Source: Flavobacterium tistrianum
GTDB taxonomy: Bacteria > Bacteroidota > Bacteroidia > Flavobacteriales > Flavobacteriaceae
Direction: 5' to 3'
Assembly (NCBI RefSeq): GCF_003254545.1
Contig: NZ_QJRH01000070.1
Span: 62,001-126,000 of the forward strand
Length of the DNA stretch: 64,000 bases
Shown piece by piece: positions 8,516 through 16,125 of the stretch (its first letter is position 1; each line of letters opens with the position of its first letter). A program made the position numbers and the translations under genes. The notes under the pieces are model-generated. The model saw only the letters and a list, made by a program, of their open reading frames with translations. It made no database searches and was not told where the DNA came from.

Positions 8516-8619
8516 TGTCATTTCGACCGAAGGGAGAAATCTCCACTAGTAGCTCGACAAAGATTGGTGATTTAGATTGTGGAGTTTCTCGCGAAGATTT
8601 CTCGTTCCTCGAAATGACA
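8516..8619. repeat. Dispersed inverted repeat (REP-like), copy C
   Basis: Starts TGTCATTTCGACCGAAGGGA, contains AGTAGCTCGACAAAGATTGG and TTTAGATTGTGGAG as in copy A, and ends ATTTCTCGTTCCTCGAAATGACA-like at 8619. The arms are less perfect than in copy B. Confidence 0.83.
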
Positions 8620-8685
8620 AAAATGCGGTTGAAATATAGATTTCTTATATTTGATAAAAGGAATAAAGTTATTGAAAGGAAAATC

Positions 8686-8716
8686 TTTCAATTTAGAATA
8701 CTTTTCTCTACATTTG
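8686..8716 (+). promoter_or_regulatory. Putative Bacteroidota promoter for the structured leader and gene at 8862
   Basis: -7 box TACATTTG at 8709-8716 matches TAnnTTTG. A TTTC at 8686-8689 lies 19 bases upstream where TTTG is expected. This would start transcription near 8722, giving a leader of about 140 bases before the ATG at 8862. Confidence 0.5.
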
Positions 8717-8758
8717 AAGTTCCTAAAAAATTACGACTTTAAATTAGAGCAAGATTTT

Positions 8759-8839
8759 CCCTTGTATTATGTGTACGGTATCGGAAACGACCGTAAACGC
8801 CGTCGTAAGCGTTAGGAACACTAAGATGCAAGGGTTTTT
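8759..8839 (+). ncRNA. Possible structured leader RNA (three-helix junction), class unknown
   Basis: CCCTTG (8759-8764) pairs with CAAGGG (8829-8834), closing a junction that holds two hairpins: TACGG (8774-8778) with CCGTA (8791-8795), carrying an inner TCG-GAAA-CGA tetraloop stem, and AACGC (8796-8800) with GCGTT (8809-8813). A T-run follows the closing helix, so it could also terminate transcription. Imperfect direct repeats (TTCCTAA...TTACGAC) flank it at 8720-8737 and 8843-8858. I cannot assign it to a known riboswitch family. Confidence 0.4.
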
Positions 8840-8861
8840 ATATTCCTAATATTACGACATT

Positions 8862-9098
8862 ATGAGTACAAAAAACACCCTTTCCAAAGAAGCCGAAACA
8901 AGGCTGATTGATTTTTTTAACCATATTATAGATCCCGAAGATATGGCTAAAATCTTAAGACAAGTAAATTGCATTTTAGCTCTCGGCGTAATGCGACAAC
9001 ACGAAACCCTCCAAATCGGACTAACTAATTTTGAAGACAATTATTATTGGCTCAATGAATTGGCGGAGATTTTGAATCCTTATTTGAGTGAGGAGTAA
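8862..9098 (+). CDS. Hypothetical small protein, 78 aa
   Basis: Unrecognised, acidic, mostly helical cytoplasmic protein (motifs KEAETRLIDFFNHIIDPEDM and YYWLNELAEILNPYL). It is credible as a gene because it has a plausible promoter and leader upstream (8686-8839), a strong intrinsic terminator just after the stop, and an amino-acid composition typical of a folded protein. It looks monocistronic. Flavobacteria carry many such short conserved-looking proteins, and no function is proposed. Confidence 0.75.
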   Translation: MSTKNTLSKEAETRLIDFFNHIIDPEDMAKILRQVNCILALGVMRQHETLQIGLTNFEDNYYWLNELAEILNPYLSEE

Positions 9099-9113
9099 GA
9101 TTTGTAAAATGGA

Positions 9114-9146
9114 AAAACCTCGATTTTTTTAGGGTCGAGGTTTTTT
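9114..9146 (+). terminator. Intrinsic terminator after the 78-aa gene
   Basis: AAAACCTCGA at 9114-9123 pairs with TCGAGGTTTT at 9135-9144, followed by further T residues. It ends 48 bases past the stop at 9098. Confidence 0.85.
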
Positions 9147-9233
9147 ATTTTAAGAAATAAAATGTGTTCCTTACTTTGCGGGCACGGATTGCAAATCCGC
9201 GCTATCGTTGCGGAGATATATCTGCGCAATTGG

Positions 9234-9296
9234 GTTTTTCTACATTTTTTAATAGTGAATTACGAACTCCAATTTCTCTAAAATAATCAAGCTGGC
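9234..9296 (-). pseudogene. Remnant of a second copy of the 507-aa effector-like gene
   Basis: These 63 bases match 10380-10442 inside the intact gene with four mismatches (about 94% identity). Read on the minus strand they encode DYFREIGVRNSLLKNVEK against DYFREVGVRNALLKNVEK in the intact gene. Similarity stops abruptly on both sides and no open frame extends from it. A hairpin CGGATT gca AATCCG lies just before it (9185-9199). This is a leftover of a duplicated or recombined gene. Confidence 0.8.
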
Positions 9297-9317
9297 ATAT
9301 TCATTATTTTGTTTTTC

Positions 9318-9911
9318 TTACCAATTGATTTTTTTTACTACATAAAAATTCTCTTTCGTGCCTCTAACGGCTTTAAAATGAATAGAATCAGGAATTTTTT
9401 CAAAGTTGTTAATGAGTGTTTTGTTTTCATTTCTAAATTTATCGTATGTCACTAATTTTATTGTGTCTCCAAATTTCAAATTATCCAAAGATCTATTTTG
9501 GTTGTATTTTCTTAATAATTTTAAAGCGTCAACTTTCGATATTAGATGATTTCGTTCTTTTATGATTATATCAATTGGTTTATCAATTAATGATTTATCT
9601 GAATCTAACTGATAGATAACTTTTCTTTTATTTTGCTTTTGATATACTTGATAATCAAAAGACCCATCTCTTAATGTTCTATTATCAATTCGATAAAGCC
9701 AAACTACATAATCCACAGAAGAATCCATTGTTATCTGAAATTCAGTAGGAAGTGATAAGACTAAACTATCTTTAATATGGGTATTTTTTAAATTTGGTAA
9801 AATAGTAACTATTTCTTTAGTATCTAATTGCTTAACTTCAATCGGATCTTTTTTTTCCAAGCAAGATGTTAGTAATGTGGTTACTAAAATAAGGATATAA
9901 ATATGTTTCAT
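9318..9911 (-). CDS. Hypothetical lipoprotein, possible immunity partner of the upstream gene
   Basis: 197 residues with a lipoprotein signal (MKHIYILILVTTLLTSC, Cys17), so membrane-anchored in the cell envelope. The rest is a soluble domain without a motif I know; it ends GTKENFYVVKKINW. It starts four bases after the stop of the 507-aa gene on the same strand, so the pair is almost certainly translated from one message. Toxin-immunity pairs of secretion systems are arranged like this, and periplasmic immunity proteins are often lipoproteins, but the role is inferred from context only. Confidence 0.8.
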   Translation of the reverse strand: MKHIYILILVTTLLTSCLEKKDPIEVKQLDTKEIVTILPNLKNTHIKDSLVLSLPTEFQITMDSSVDYVVWLYRIDNRTLRDGSFDYQVYQKQNKRKVIYQLDSDKSLIDKPIDIIIKERNHLISKVDALKLLRKYNQNRSLDNLKFGDTIKLVTYDKFRNENKTLINNFEKIPDSIHFKAVRGTKENFYVVKKINW

Positions 9912-9915
9912 TTTG

Positions 9916-11439
9916 CTAATTTATAAAGATACAATCTACATAAGTTTTATAATCATCAATAGTATCATCTTTTATTGAATAATGAAGGAGAGTATACTCA
10001 AAAAGAGATTTGTCATAATTATTTTTGATTAATTGATTTTCATATAAGTCATTTAATTTTTGTATTGTTTTTATTTCTCCTTTTAATAGTTTGTCCAATA
10101 TTTGTTGATTAATAAGAGTGTATTGATAGTTTCCATATTTTTCTTTTTTAAACCATTTTGCATCTGCTAATTCATAAATACCATTAAGCCCTCTATCCTT
10201 TGCTTCTTCAACAGCATCTGAAACCATTCCATTCCAAACTCGTTCAATAGGTTTGCTAATGCTAGGATAAACAATTGCATTTAAAAAGTCTAAAGGAGCA
10301 AACATGGTTGTAATAGTTTCCATTTTTTTTTCATCCATTGCAAAACGTAATAGATCTAGAGCTTGTAAGGTATAATCTAGTTTTTCTACATTTTTTAATA
10401 GCGCATTACGTACTCCAACTTCTCTAAAATAATCAAGCTGGCTTATACCCTTTGTGGTAACAAGTTTTCCTTCTTTTATGTAGCCAAAATTTGCAGCTTG
10501 TGTAATTTCGTAAAGTTTACCGCTGTTATCAAATACGGGTTTAGTGTAAAGTCTTTTACTAAATTCTATTTTCCCCAAGTTGTTGGCTAAAAATCCTTTT
10601 TTGAGTTTTTTTACCGCAATAGAATACCTTAGTTTATCACTGTATTTTACCATCTTTTCGCTAACATCTGCGATGGCGTTATCTTTAATATCGTCGAGAA
10701 TAGTATCCATTATTTTTTCTAATTCTTTCGATGGTTCTACAATGGCAACAATTCCAGCAGAGAAAACAATAAGTTCGCCGTCTGCAGCTCTAATTTCTGG
10801 AAAGCCATAACCTTCATAGGCAGGTTTTATAAACAAATTAGTTTCAGAAGCGTAAACACTCAATAAATTATTATTTGAAATCCAATCCTGATTACGATAT
10901 TTCCAAGTCCAATAAAAATCTAGACAGCCATCTTTAAAATAACCTTTGTCTGATAAAAGATCACTATTCCATTTTGGGTTCAAAAACAACTCAATGGTCA
11001 TAATGTGTTTTCCGTTTACTTCTCTTACAATAGCATTTCTATAAACTTTTTTACCATCGAGTTTATCATCATCAGGAACTAGCCAATCCAGAAACATTCC
11101 GGTATCTTTATCCCATAGCTGAAACGTAATAATCGTACCGACAGAAATATCATTGCTCACAGTCAATTGAAAATAAACGGTTTTACCTAAAGAAGATTTA
11201 GGTCCTCTGTTGTCCTGTTCTAAATTTCTCATTCCTTCATAATCTGAAGTCCAACAACCTGAGAAAGCAATTTCAGGCTCTTCTCTAACTGGTCTTGGTT
11301 CAGGTTCTCCATAGGTATATTCGGGTGCGAAATATTCGATACGGCCGTTTGAGTTTATTTCTATTTCATTGGCAAATTCCTTTGTTATTCCTCTTACAAT
11401 ATAAGTGGCATTGCCGCCAACACGTCTGGTTTTAGTCAT
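9916..11439 (-). CDS. Large hypothetical protein, candidate secreted effector (type VI-like N-terminus)
   Basis: 507 residues, no signal peptide. The N-terminus TRRVGGNATYIVRGITKEF with INSNGRIEYFAP resembles, from memory, the VGGxxT...A..I..NS leader of Bacteroidota proteins associated with contact-dependent (type VI) secretion. Residues about 60-215 form an aromatic-rich beta domain (FSGCWTSDYEGMRNLEQDN, TFQLWDKDTG). Residues 230-507 are mainly helical (LEKIMDTILDDIKDNAIADV) and could hold a C-terminal toxic domain; I see no catalytic motif. It is paired with the lipoprotein gene four bases downstream, and a fragment of a second copy lies beyond. No secretion apparatus genes are in the window. 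Alternative: a non-toxic surface protein. Confidence 0.75.
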   Translation of the reverse strand: MTKTRRVGGNATYIVRGITKEFANEIEINSNGRIEYFAPEYTYGEPEPRPVREEPEIAFSGCWTSDYEGMRNLEQDNRGPKSSLGKTVYFQLTVSNDISVGTIITFQLWDKDTGMFLDWLVPDDDKLDGKKVYRNAIVREVNGKHIMTIELFLNPKWNSDLLSDKGYFKDGCLDFYWTWKYRNQDWISNNNLLSVYASETNLFIKPAYEGYGFPEIRAADGELIVFSAGIVAIVEPSKELEKIMDTILDDIKDNAIADVSEKMVKYSDKLRYSIAVKKLKKGFLANNLGKIEFSKRLYTKPVFDNSGKLYEITQAANFGYIKEGKLVTTKGISQLDYFREVGVRNALLKNVEKLDYTLQALDLLRFAMDEKKMETITTMFAPLDFLNAIVYPSISKPIERVWNGMVSDAVEEAKDRGLNGIYELADAKWFKKEKYGNYQYTLINQQILDKLLKGEIKTIQKLNDLYENQLIKNNYDKSLFEYTLLHYSIKDDTIDDYKTYVDCIFIN

Positions 11440-11750
11440 AAGGCATAATTATTTAAATAGTTAGTAAAAAAAATGCAATTTTTTGGATTTTATCTTACTT
11501 TCTAAATGTATGCACAAGTAGATTAGGTAAAAACCTTTAGAGGTTTTATTTGTATCAAAATAAGGTTTTTGTGAAACGGTTATTATTTTTTCTTCTATGT
11601 ATTCGAATAATTGAATCTTAAATTATTTTACAAAAAAAGGACAGTCCTCACAAATCAAGAGAACTGCCCTTTTAGGCAAATTTTTAGATTTGCATTCCTA
11701 AGAATGCGTACAGTTTTTGGTAATCACTAAATTAAAGACTAAAACGCAGG
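11440..11750. other. Gene-free gap between effector-like gene and efflux operon
   Basis: 311 bases. The right part holds the terminator of the efflux operon (11633-11673). The left part is the AT-rich upstream region of the 507-aa gene. A short word (TCAAAATAAGGTTTTTG-like) near 11552 also occurs near 8138 upstream of the 111-aa gene. Nothing else recognised. Confidence 0.6.
11633..11673 (-). terminator. Intrinsic terminator of the TolC-RND-adaptor operon
   Basis: Read on the minus strand, AAAAGGGCAGTTCTC pairs across a short loop with GAGGACTGTCCTTTT and is followed by a T-run. It lies about 80 bases past the adaptor stop at 11751. Confidence 0.8.
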
Positions 11751-12839
11751 TTATTCGTTTATGACATCGCCTTCCTTAGTTTCTTCGCTGGCAATTTTTA
11801 CCAGTTTATCATTTGGAGTTAAGTCGCCGAAAATTTCGATTTTATCTTCGATTTCTCTTCCTTTTTTAATGTCCACTCTTGTCGCTTTGTGGTTTACTAC
11901 TTTCACTACATATAAACCTTCCGCAGAATTTACTACCGCCGATTTTGGTACTACAAATGTGCTGTCTTTCGCGTTAAGCGGTAATAAAACTTCGGCAACC
12001 ATTCCAGGCAATAAATTTCCTTTGGTGTTGTGAACGTCCATTTCTACTCTTTCAGAACGCAATTTTAAATCTAAAGCGCCAGACATTCTGGTAATTTTAG
12101 CTGTAAAAGTTTCTGGCAACGATTTTACATTAAAACTCATTTCGTCGCCTGGGTGCAAATATCCTGTATACAATTCTGGAACAGAAACCGCCAAACGCAA
12201 TTTGCTTTGCTCCTGAATCGTCAATAAAGGCAAATCTGAACCTTTTCCTGCTGGACCAACAAATGTTCCCAAATTGACATTTCTAGCTGCTACAACGCCA
12301 TCAAAAGGAGCACGAATTTCTAAGTAGCCTCTCATAATCGCAATTTCTTTATGAGCTGCAATAGCCGCTTGAAGTTGAGCGTAATCGGAGTTCTTTTTGC
12401 CGCTTGCCATTTCTAAATCGTTTTTAGAAATCGTTCCTTCAACCTTGCTCGTTTCGTACAAACGGTTGTAAGTGCTTTTGCTCGTTGCATAAATGGCTTC
12501 CATAGATTTCAATCTCGATTCGGCTGCAGCCAATTGCGAACTTATTTCTGGTGCTTCTAAAACAATTAAAAGCTGTCCTTTTTTTACTTTCGTACCAATA
12601 TCAACTTTTAAGGTTTTTACGAAACTGCTCACTTTTGCATACAAATCAACTTGCTGGAAACCGGTTAATTCGGCTGGCAAACGCAATTCTGTTGTTAGTT
12701 TTTCTTTCGCTAAAAGGAAAGTTTCAACTTTAGGTTCAATTTCTGCTTTAACAGGTTCTTCTTTTTTAGAATTACAGCTGTTAAGGAAAAATACTGCTGC
12801 TAAAAACAGCGGGCTATATTTTATAATTTTAGTGTTCAT
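11751..12839 (-). CDS. RND periplasmic adaptor (MFP) lipoprotein, second efflux operon
   Basis: Periplasmic linker of the tripartite exporter encoded with the two upstream genes. 362 residues with lipobox LNSC (Cys22). It shows the lipoyl half VDIGTKVKKGQLLIVLEAPE, a short coiled hairpin (about 85-150), the second lipoyl half LEIRAPFDGVVAARNVNLGTF, and a beta-barrel with FVVPKSAVV. Its start overlaps the RND gene's end by 11 bases, which indicates translational coupling. It is last in the operon and followed by a good terminator. The substrate is not evident; no His- or Met-rich metal motif is seen. Confidence 0.92.
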   Translation of the reverse strand: MNTKIIKYSPLFLAAVFFLNSCNSKKEEPVKAEIEPKVETFLLAKEKLTTELRLPAELTGFQQVDLYAKVSSFVKTLKVDIGTKVKKGQLLIVLEAPEISSQLAAAESRLKSMEAIYATSKSTYNRLYETSKVEGTISKNDLEMASGKKNSDYAQLQAAIAAHKEIAIMRGYLEIRAPFDGVVAARNVNLGTFVGPAGKGSDLPLLTIQEQSKLRLAVSVPELYTGYLHPGDEMSFNVKSLPETFTAKITRMSGALDLKLRSERVEMDVHNTKGNLLPGMVAEVLLPLNAKDSTFVVPKSAVVNSAEGLYVVKVVNHKATRVDIKKGREIEDKIEIFGDLTPNDKLVKIASEETKEGDVINE

Positions 12840-15800
12840 TTTTTGGTTTTAATGATGAAATATAATGGATGCTTTCTTCGTCTTCAGGATCTAAAGAAAC
12901 AGATTGTGTCGATGTTTTTTCTTGTGCCCACGCAAATATCTGCGGAAGGATCAATAATACGGCAAAAGTAGAAAATAATAATCCACCGATAACCGCTCTT
13001 CCTAACGGAGAAACTTGATCGCCTCCTTCGCCGTGTCCAATTGCCATTGGCAACATACCCATAATCATGGCAACAGAAGTCATGATAATCGGACGAAGAC
13101 GCAACGCTGCTGCTTCTCTTGCAGATTCTAATGCATTTCCGTTTATTTTTCGAAGCTGTTCGGCATTCGTAACCAAAAGAACGGCGTTGGCAATAGAAAC
13201 CCCAACCGACATGATGATTCCCATATACGATTGTAAGTTAAGCGTAGAACCTGTAAGTGTCAACATTAATAAAGCACCTAAAACTACGGCAGGAACTGTT
13301 GTTAAGATTACCAGCGAAACTTTGAACGATTGAAAATTAGCGGCCAACATTAAGAAGATTACAAACACAGCGACCAATAATCCTGTTTGTAAACTGCTTA
13401 ATGTCTCTGTCAATACAGTACTTAGTCCGATTGGCGTGATAAACAAACCACGTGGTAATTCGCCCAATGAACTAATCGTTTTGCTCACATCTTTTGAAGC
13501 CGTCCCCAAATCGGTTTTATAGATGTTTGCCGTAACGGTAATGTATGGCATGGCCCCTAAATTGTCATTTTCTCCACTCACAAATCCTGGTGTAATTTTG
13601 GCAACGTCACTTAAAACCGGACGAAGCGAATTTTTCAATACTGGAATTTCTCCAATATCGGTTTTGCTTTTCATTTTATTTAAAGGCACTTGAACCTGAA
13701 CAGAATACGATAATCCTGCTTTTTCATCGACCCAGTTATTTTTTTCTGTATAACGGGAAGATGAAGTCGAAGCCACAAGCGAACGAGAAATATCATTCAT
13801 ATCGACTCCTAATTCAGCAGCACGAGTTCTGTCAATATCGATATTCATTGCTGGATAATGTATTGGCTGACCAATTTGCACATCTCTGAAATACGAAATT
13901 GCTTTTAGTTTGTCTACGATTTGAGTCGCGTATAATTCGTTTCTTTTTTTGTCTTTTCCAGCTACTCGAATCTCAATTGGAGTAGGAGAACCTTGGCTTA
14001 ACACTTTATCTGTCAATTCGATTGGCTCAAAAGAAAGTTTGGTGTCTGGAAGCAATTTTTTAAGTCTTGCTCTAAGTTCATCTTTAAAATCGTCCATATC
14101 TTCCTCGTAATCTTTTAAACTCACTTGGAAAACCGCTTCGTGGGAACCTGCCATGAACAGATAAATCGGGTTGATTGAGAATAGAGAAGGGTGCTGACCC
14201 ACATATACAGATGAAATTCCGATATGATCTTTTCCGACCATTTTTTCTAATTCTTTTAAAACAATTCTCGCTTGTTCTTCGGTTCTTTCTAGACGTGTTC
14301 CGTCAACGGCACGCATTCTTAGTTGGAACTGACTTGAATTGGTTCTCGGGAAAACATCTTTTCCGATAAAACTAATAAACAAGATTGCCAAAGCAGTTGC
14401 AACAACCAGATACGTAATACTTGTTATTTTTTTATGAACAAATAAGCGGTCTAAAGTTCGCATAAAACGAATCTTGAATCGTTCGAAACTGCTAATTTTT
14501 CCGTTATTGTTAGTGTCTTCTCTTTCTACATAATCTTTTTTCTGCGTAATCAGATTTTGTTCAGATTCTGGTGTTAAACCACAGTCGTTAAACTCAGCTT
14601 CATCATCTGTAATTTCTGGTCCGTGTACGTGTTTTTCATGTCCTTTCATCATCCAGTTGGCCATTACAGGCACAAAAGTTTGAGACAACAAGAATGAAAT
14701 TACCATTGAAAAACCAATTGCTAAAGCCAAAGGCAAGAACAGCGCTCCTGGAATACCAACCATAGTAAATGCTGGAGCAAATACAGCAAGAATACAAAGA
14801 AGGATCAATAATTTTGGCAGAGCGATTTCTTTACAGGCATCCCAAATGGCGAGCGCTTTTGGTTTTCCCATATCGAGATGCTGGTGAATATTTTCGATTG
14901 TTACGGTACTTTCATCCACCAAAATACCAATTGCCAAAGCCAATCCTGAGAGAGACATTAAGTTAATGGTCTGACCGAATAATTTTAGAAATAAAACACC
15001 CGAAATAATAGAAATCGGAATCGTCATAATTACAATTAACGCTGCACGACGATCACCCAAGAATAACATTACCATTAATCCCGTTAAAACCGCACCAATG
15101 ATACCTTCTGTAATCAAACTTTTAACCGAGTTGATCACATAAACCGATTGGTCAAATTCATACGTAATGTTTACATCTTCAGGAAGCGTGCTTTGAATTT
15201 TAGGAAGTTCTTTTTTCAATTTCTGAACCACATCCCAAGTCGAAGCGTCTCCCGCTTTTGCAATACTAATATAAACCGAACGTTTTCCGTTTACCAATGC
15301 ATAACCAGCTGTAATATCGGCACCGTCTTTTACATTGGCAACATCGCCTAGTTTTAAGTTTTGAACACCGCCCTTGAATAACGGAATCTGTTCAAAATCT
15401 TTAATTTCTTTAATCGTATTATTGGTTGGTGTAATATAGTTTTTGTCGCCCATACGAACGTTTCCTGATGGAGCCGTTTGGTTGTTTAAACGAATCGCTT
15501 CTACGATTTGATCTGGCGTCATATTATGAGAACGCAATAAATCTGGATCTACGTTAATCTCAATAGTTCTTGGGCTTCCTCCAAATGGTGCTGGAGATAA
15601 TAAACCAGGAATTGAGGTAAACGAAGCACGAACATAAACGTTGGCTAAATCCTGTAATTCGTTATTTGAACGTATTTTACTGCTCAATACCAATTGCCCA
15701 ATTGGAAGTGAAGAAGCATCAAAACGAATGATGAACGGAGGCTGTGTTCCTGGAGGGAAAACCGCTTGGATTCTGTTTGAAAGTGCACTCAATTCGGCTG

Positions 15801-16113
15801 CAGCCTGTGCCATGTTGGTTCCTTCATAATAGGTTAATTTCATAATCATTAACCCTTGAATATTTTTAGTTTCTACCGATTTGATACCGTTTGAGAAAGG
15901 TAAAACGTTTACGTAGTTTTTGGCAAAATAAGCTTCCATCTGGTCTGGCGTATAACCTCCAAATGGGTGCGCAATGTAGATAACCGGCAAATTCATTTTT
16001 GGCAGAATGTCTACCTTAATGTCTCTGATGGCACCAATTCCGAAGAAAAATAGACCCGCAACCAATACTAAAATGGAAATGGGTTTGCGGAGTGCAAAAC
16101 GTATTAAATTCAT
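12829..16113 (-). CDS. RND efflux permease with a cytoplasmic EF-hand-like loop
   Basis: 1094 residues, the full length of an HAE1/CusA-type inner-membrane pump. TM1 lies near residues 10-30 (PISILVLVAGLFFFGIG). TM4 carries GLALAIGILVDESTVTIEN at about 390-408, with Asp-Glu where many pumps have Asp-Asp. Large porter domains lie at 35-330 and about 590-880, and TM7-12 are at the C-terminus. The loop between TM6 and TM7 is enlarged (about 490-550) and includes DTNNNGKISSFE (residues 533-544), which fits an EF-hand calcium loop with acidic or amide ligands at positions 1, 3, 5 and 12. It follows the TolC gene by 12 bases and overlaps the adaptor gene. Regulation by the divergent LytS/LytTR pair is plausible. 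Confidence 0.95.
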   Translation of the reverse strand: MNLIRFALRKPISILVLVAGLFFFGIGAIRDIKVDILPKMNLPVIYIAHPFGGYTPDQMEAYFAKNYVNVLPFSNGIKSVETKNIQGLMIMKLTYYEGTNMAQAAAELSALSNRIQAVFPPGTQPPFIIRFDASSLPIGQLVLSSKIRSNNELQDLANVYVRASFTSIPGLLSPAPFGGSPRTIEINVDPDLLRSHNMTPDQIVEAIRLNNQTAPSGNVRMGDKNYITPTNNTIKEIKDFEQIPLFKGGVQNLKLGDVANVKDGADITAGYALVNGKRSVYISIAKAGDASTWDVVQKLKKELPKIQSTLPEDVNITYEFDQSVYVINSVKSLITEGIIGAVLTGLMVMLFLGDRRAALIVIMTIPISIISGVLFLKLFGQTINLMSLSGLALAIGILVDESTVTIENIHQHLDMGKPKALAIWDACKEIALPKLLILLCILAVFAPAFTMVGIPGALFLPLALAIGFSMVISFLLSQTFVPVMANWMMKGHEKHVHGPEITDDEAEFNDCGLTPESEQNLITQKKDYVEREDTNNNGKISSFERFKIRFMRTLDRLFVHKKITSITYLVVATALAILFISFIGKDVFPRTNSSQFQLRMRAVDGTRLERTEEQARIVLKELEKMVGKDHIGISSVYVGQHPSLFSINPIYLFMAGSHEAVFQVSLKDYEEDMDDFKDELRARLKKLLPDTKLSFEPIELTDKVLSQGSPTPIEIRVAGKDKKRNELYATQIVDKLKAISYFRDVQIGQPIHYPAMNIDIDRTRAAELGVDMNDISRSLVASTSSSRYTEKNNWVDEKAGLSYSVQVQVPLNKMKSKTDIGEIPVLKNSLRPVLSDVAKITPGFVSGENDNLGAMPYITVTANIYKTDLGTASKDVSKTISSLGELPRGLFITPIGLSTVLTETLSSLQTGLLVAVFVIFLMLAANFQSFKVSLVILTTVPAVVLGALLMLTLTGSTLNLQSYMGIIMSVGVSIANAVLLVTNAEQLRKINGNALESAREAAALRLRPIIMTSVAMIMGMLPMAIGHGEGGDQVSPLGRAVIGGLLFSTFAVLLILPQIFAWAQEKTSTQSVSLDPEDEESIHYISSLKPKNEH

Positions 16114-16125
16114 TAGGATTTATAA

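Larger units (their letters stand above)
8056..8861. other. Long gene-free region with hairpin repeats and a structured leader
   Basis: 806 bases without a convincing gene. In order: a degenerate REP-like fragment (about 8169-8250), a group of four hairpins (8259-8435), REP-like copy C (8516-8619), a TAnnTTTG-type promoter (-7 box 8709-8716) and a structured element (8759-8834) in front of the small gene at 8862. An open frame across 8515-8742 is mostly repeat and is not counted as a gene. Confidence 0.7.

Noticed and set aside
8515..8742. 75-aa open frame across REP-like copy C
   Set aside because: Its first half is the dispersed repeat and the rest is low-complexity AT-rich DNA. No gene-like composition.
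8759..8839. Structured leader as a tRNA or known riboswitch
   Set aside because: It lacks the cloverleaf, anticodon and CCA of a tRNA, and no consensus core I know could be matched. Left as unclassified.
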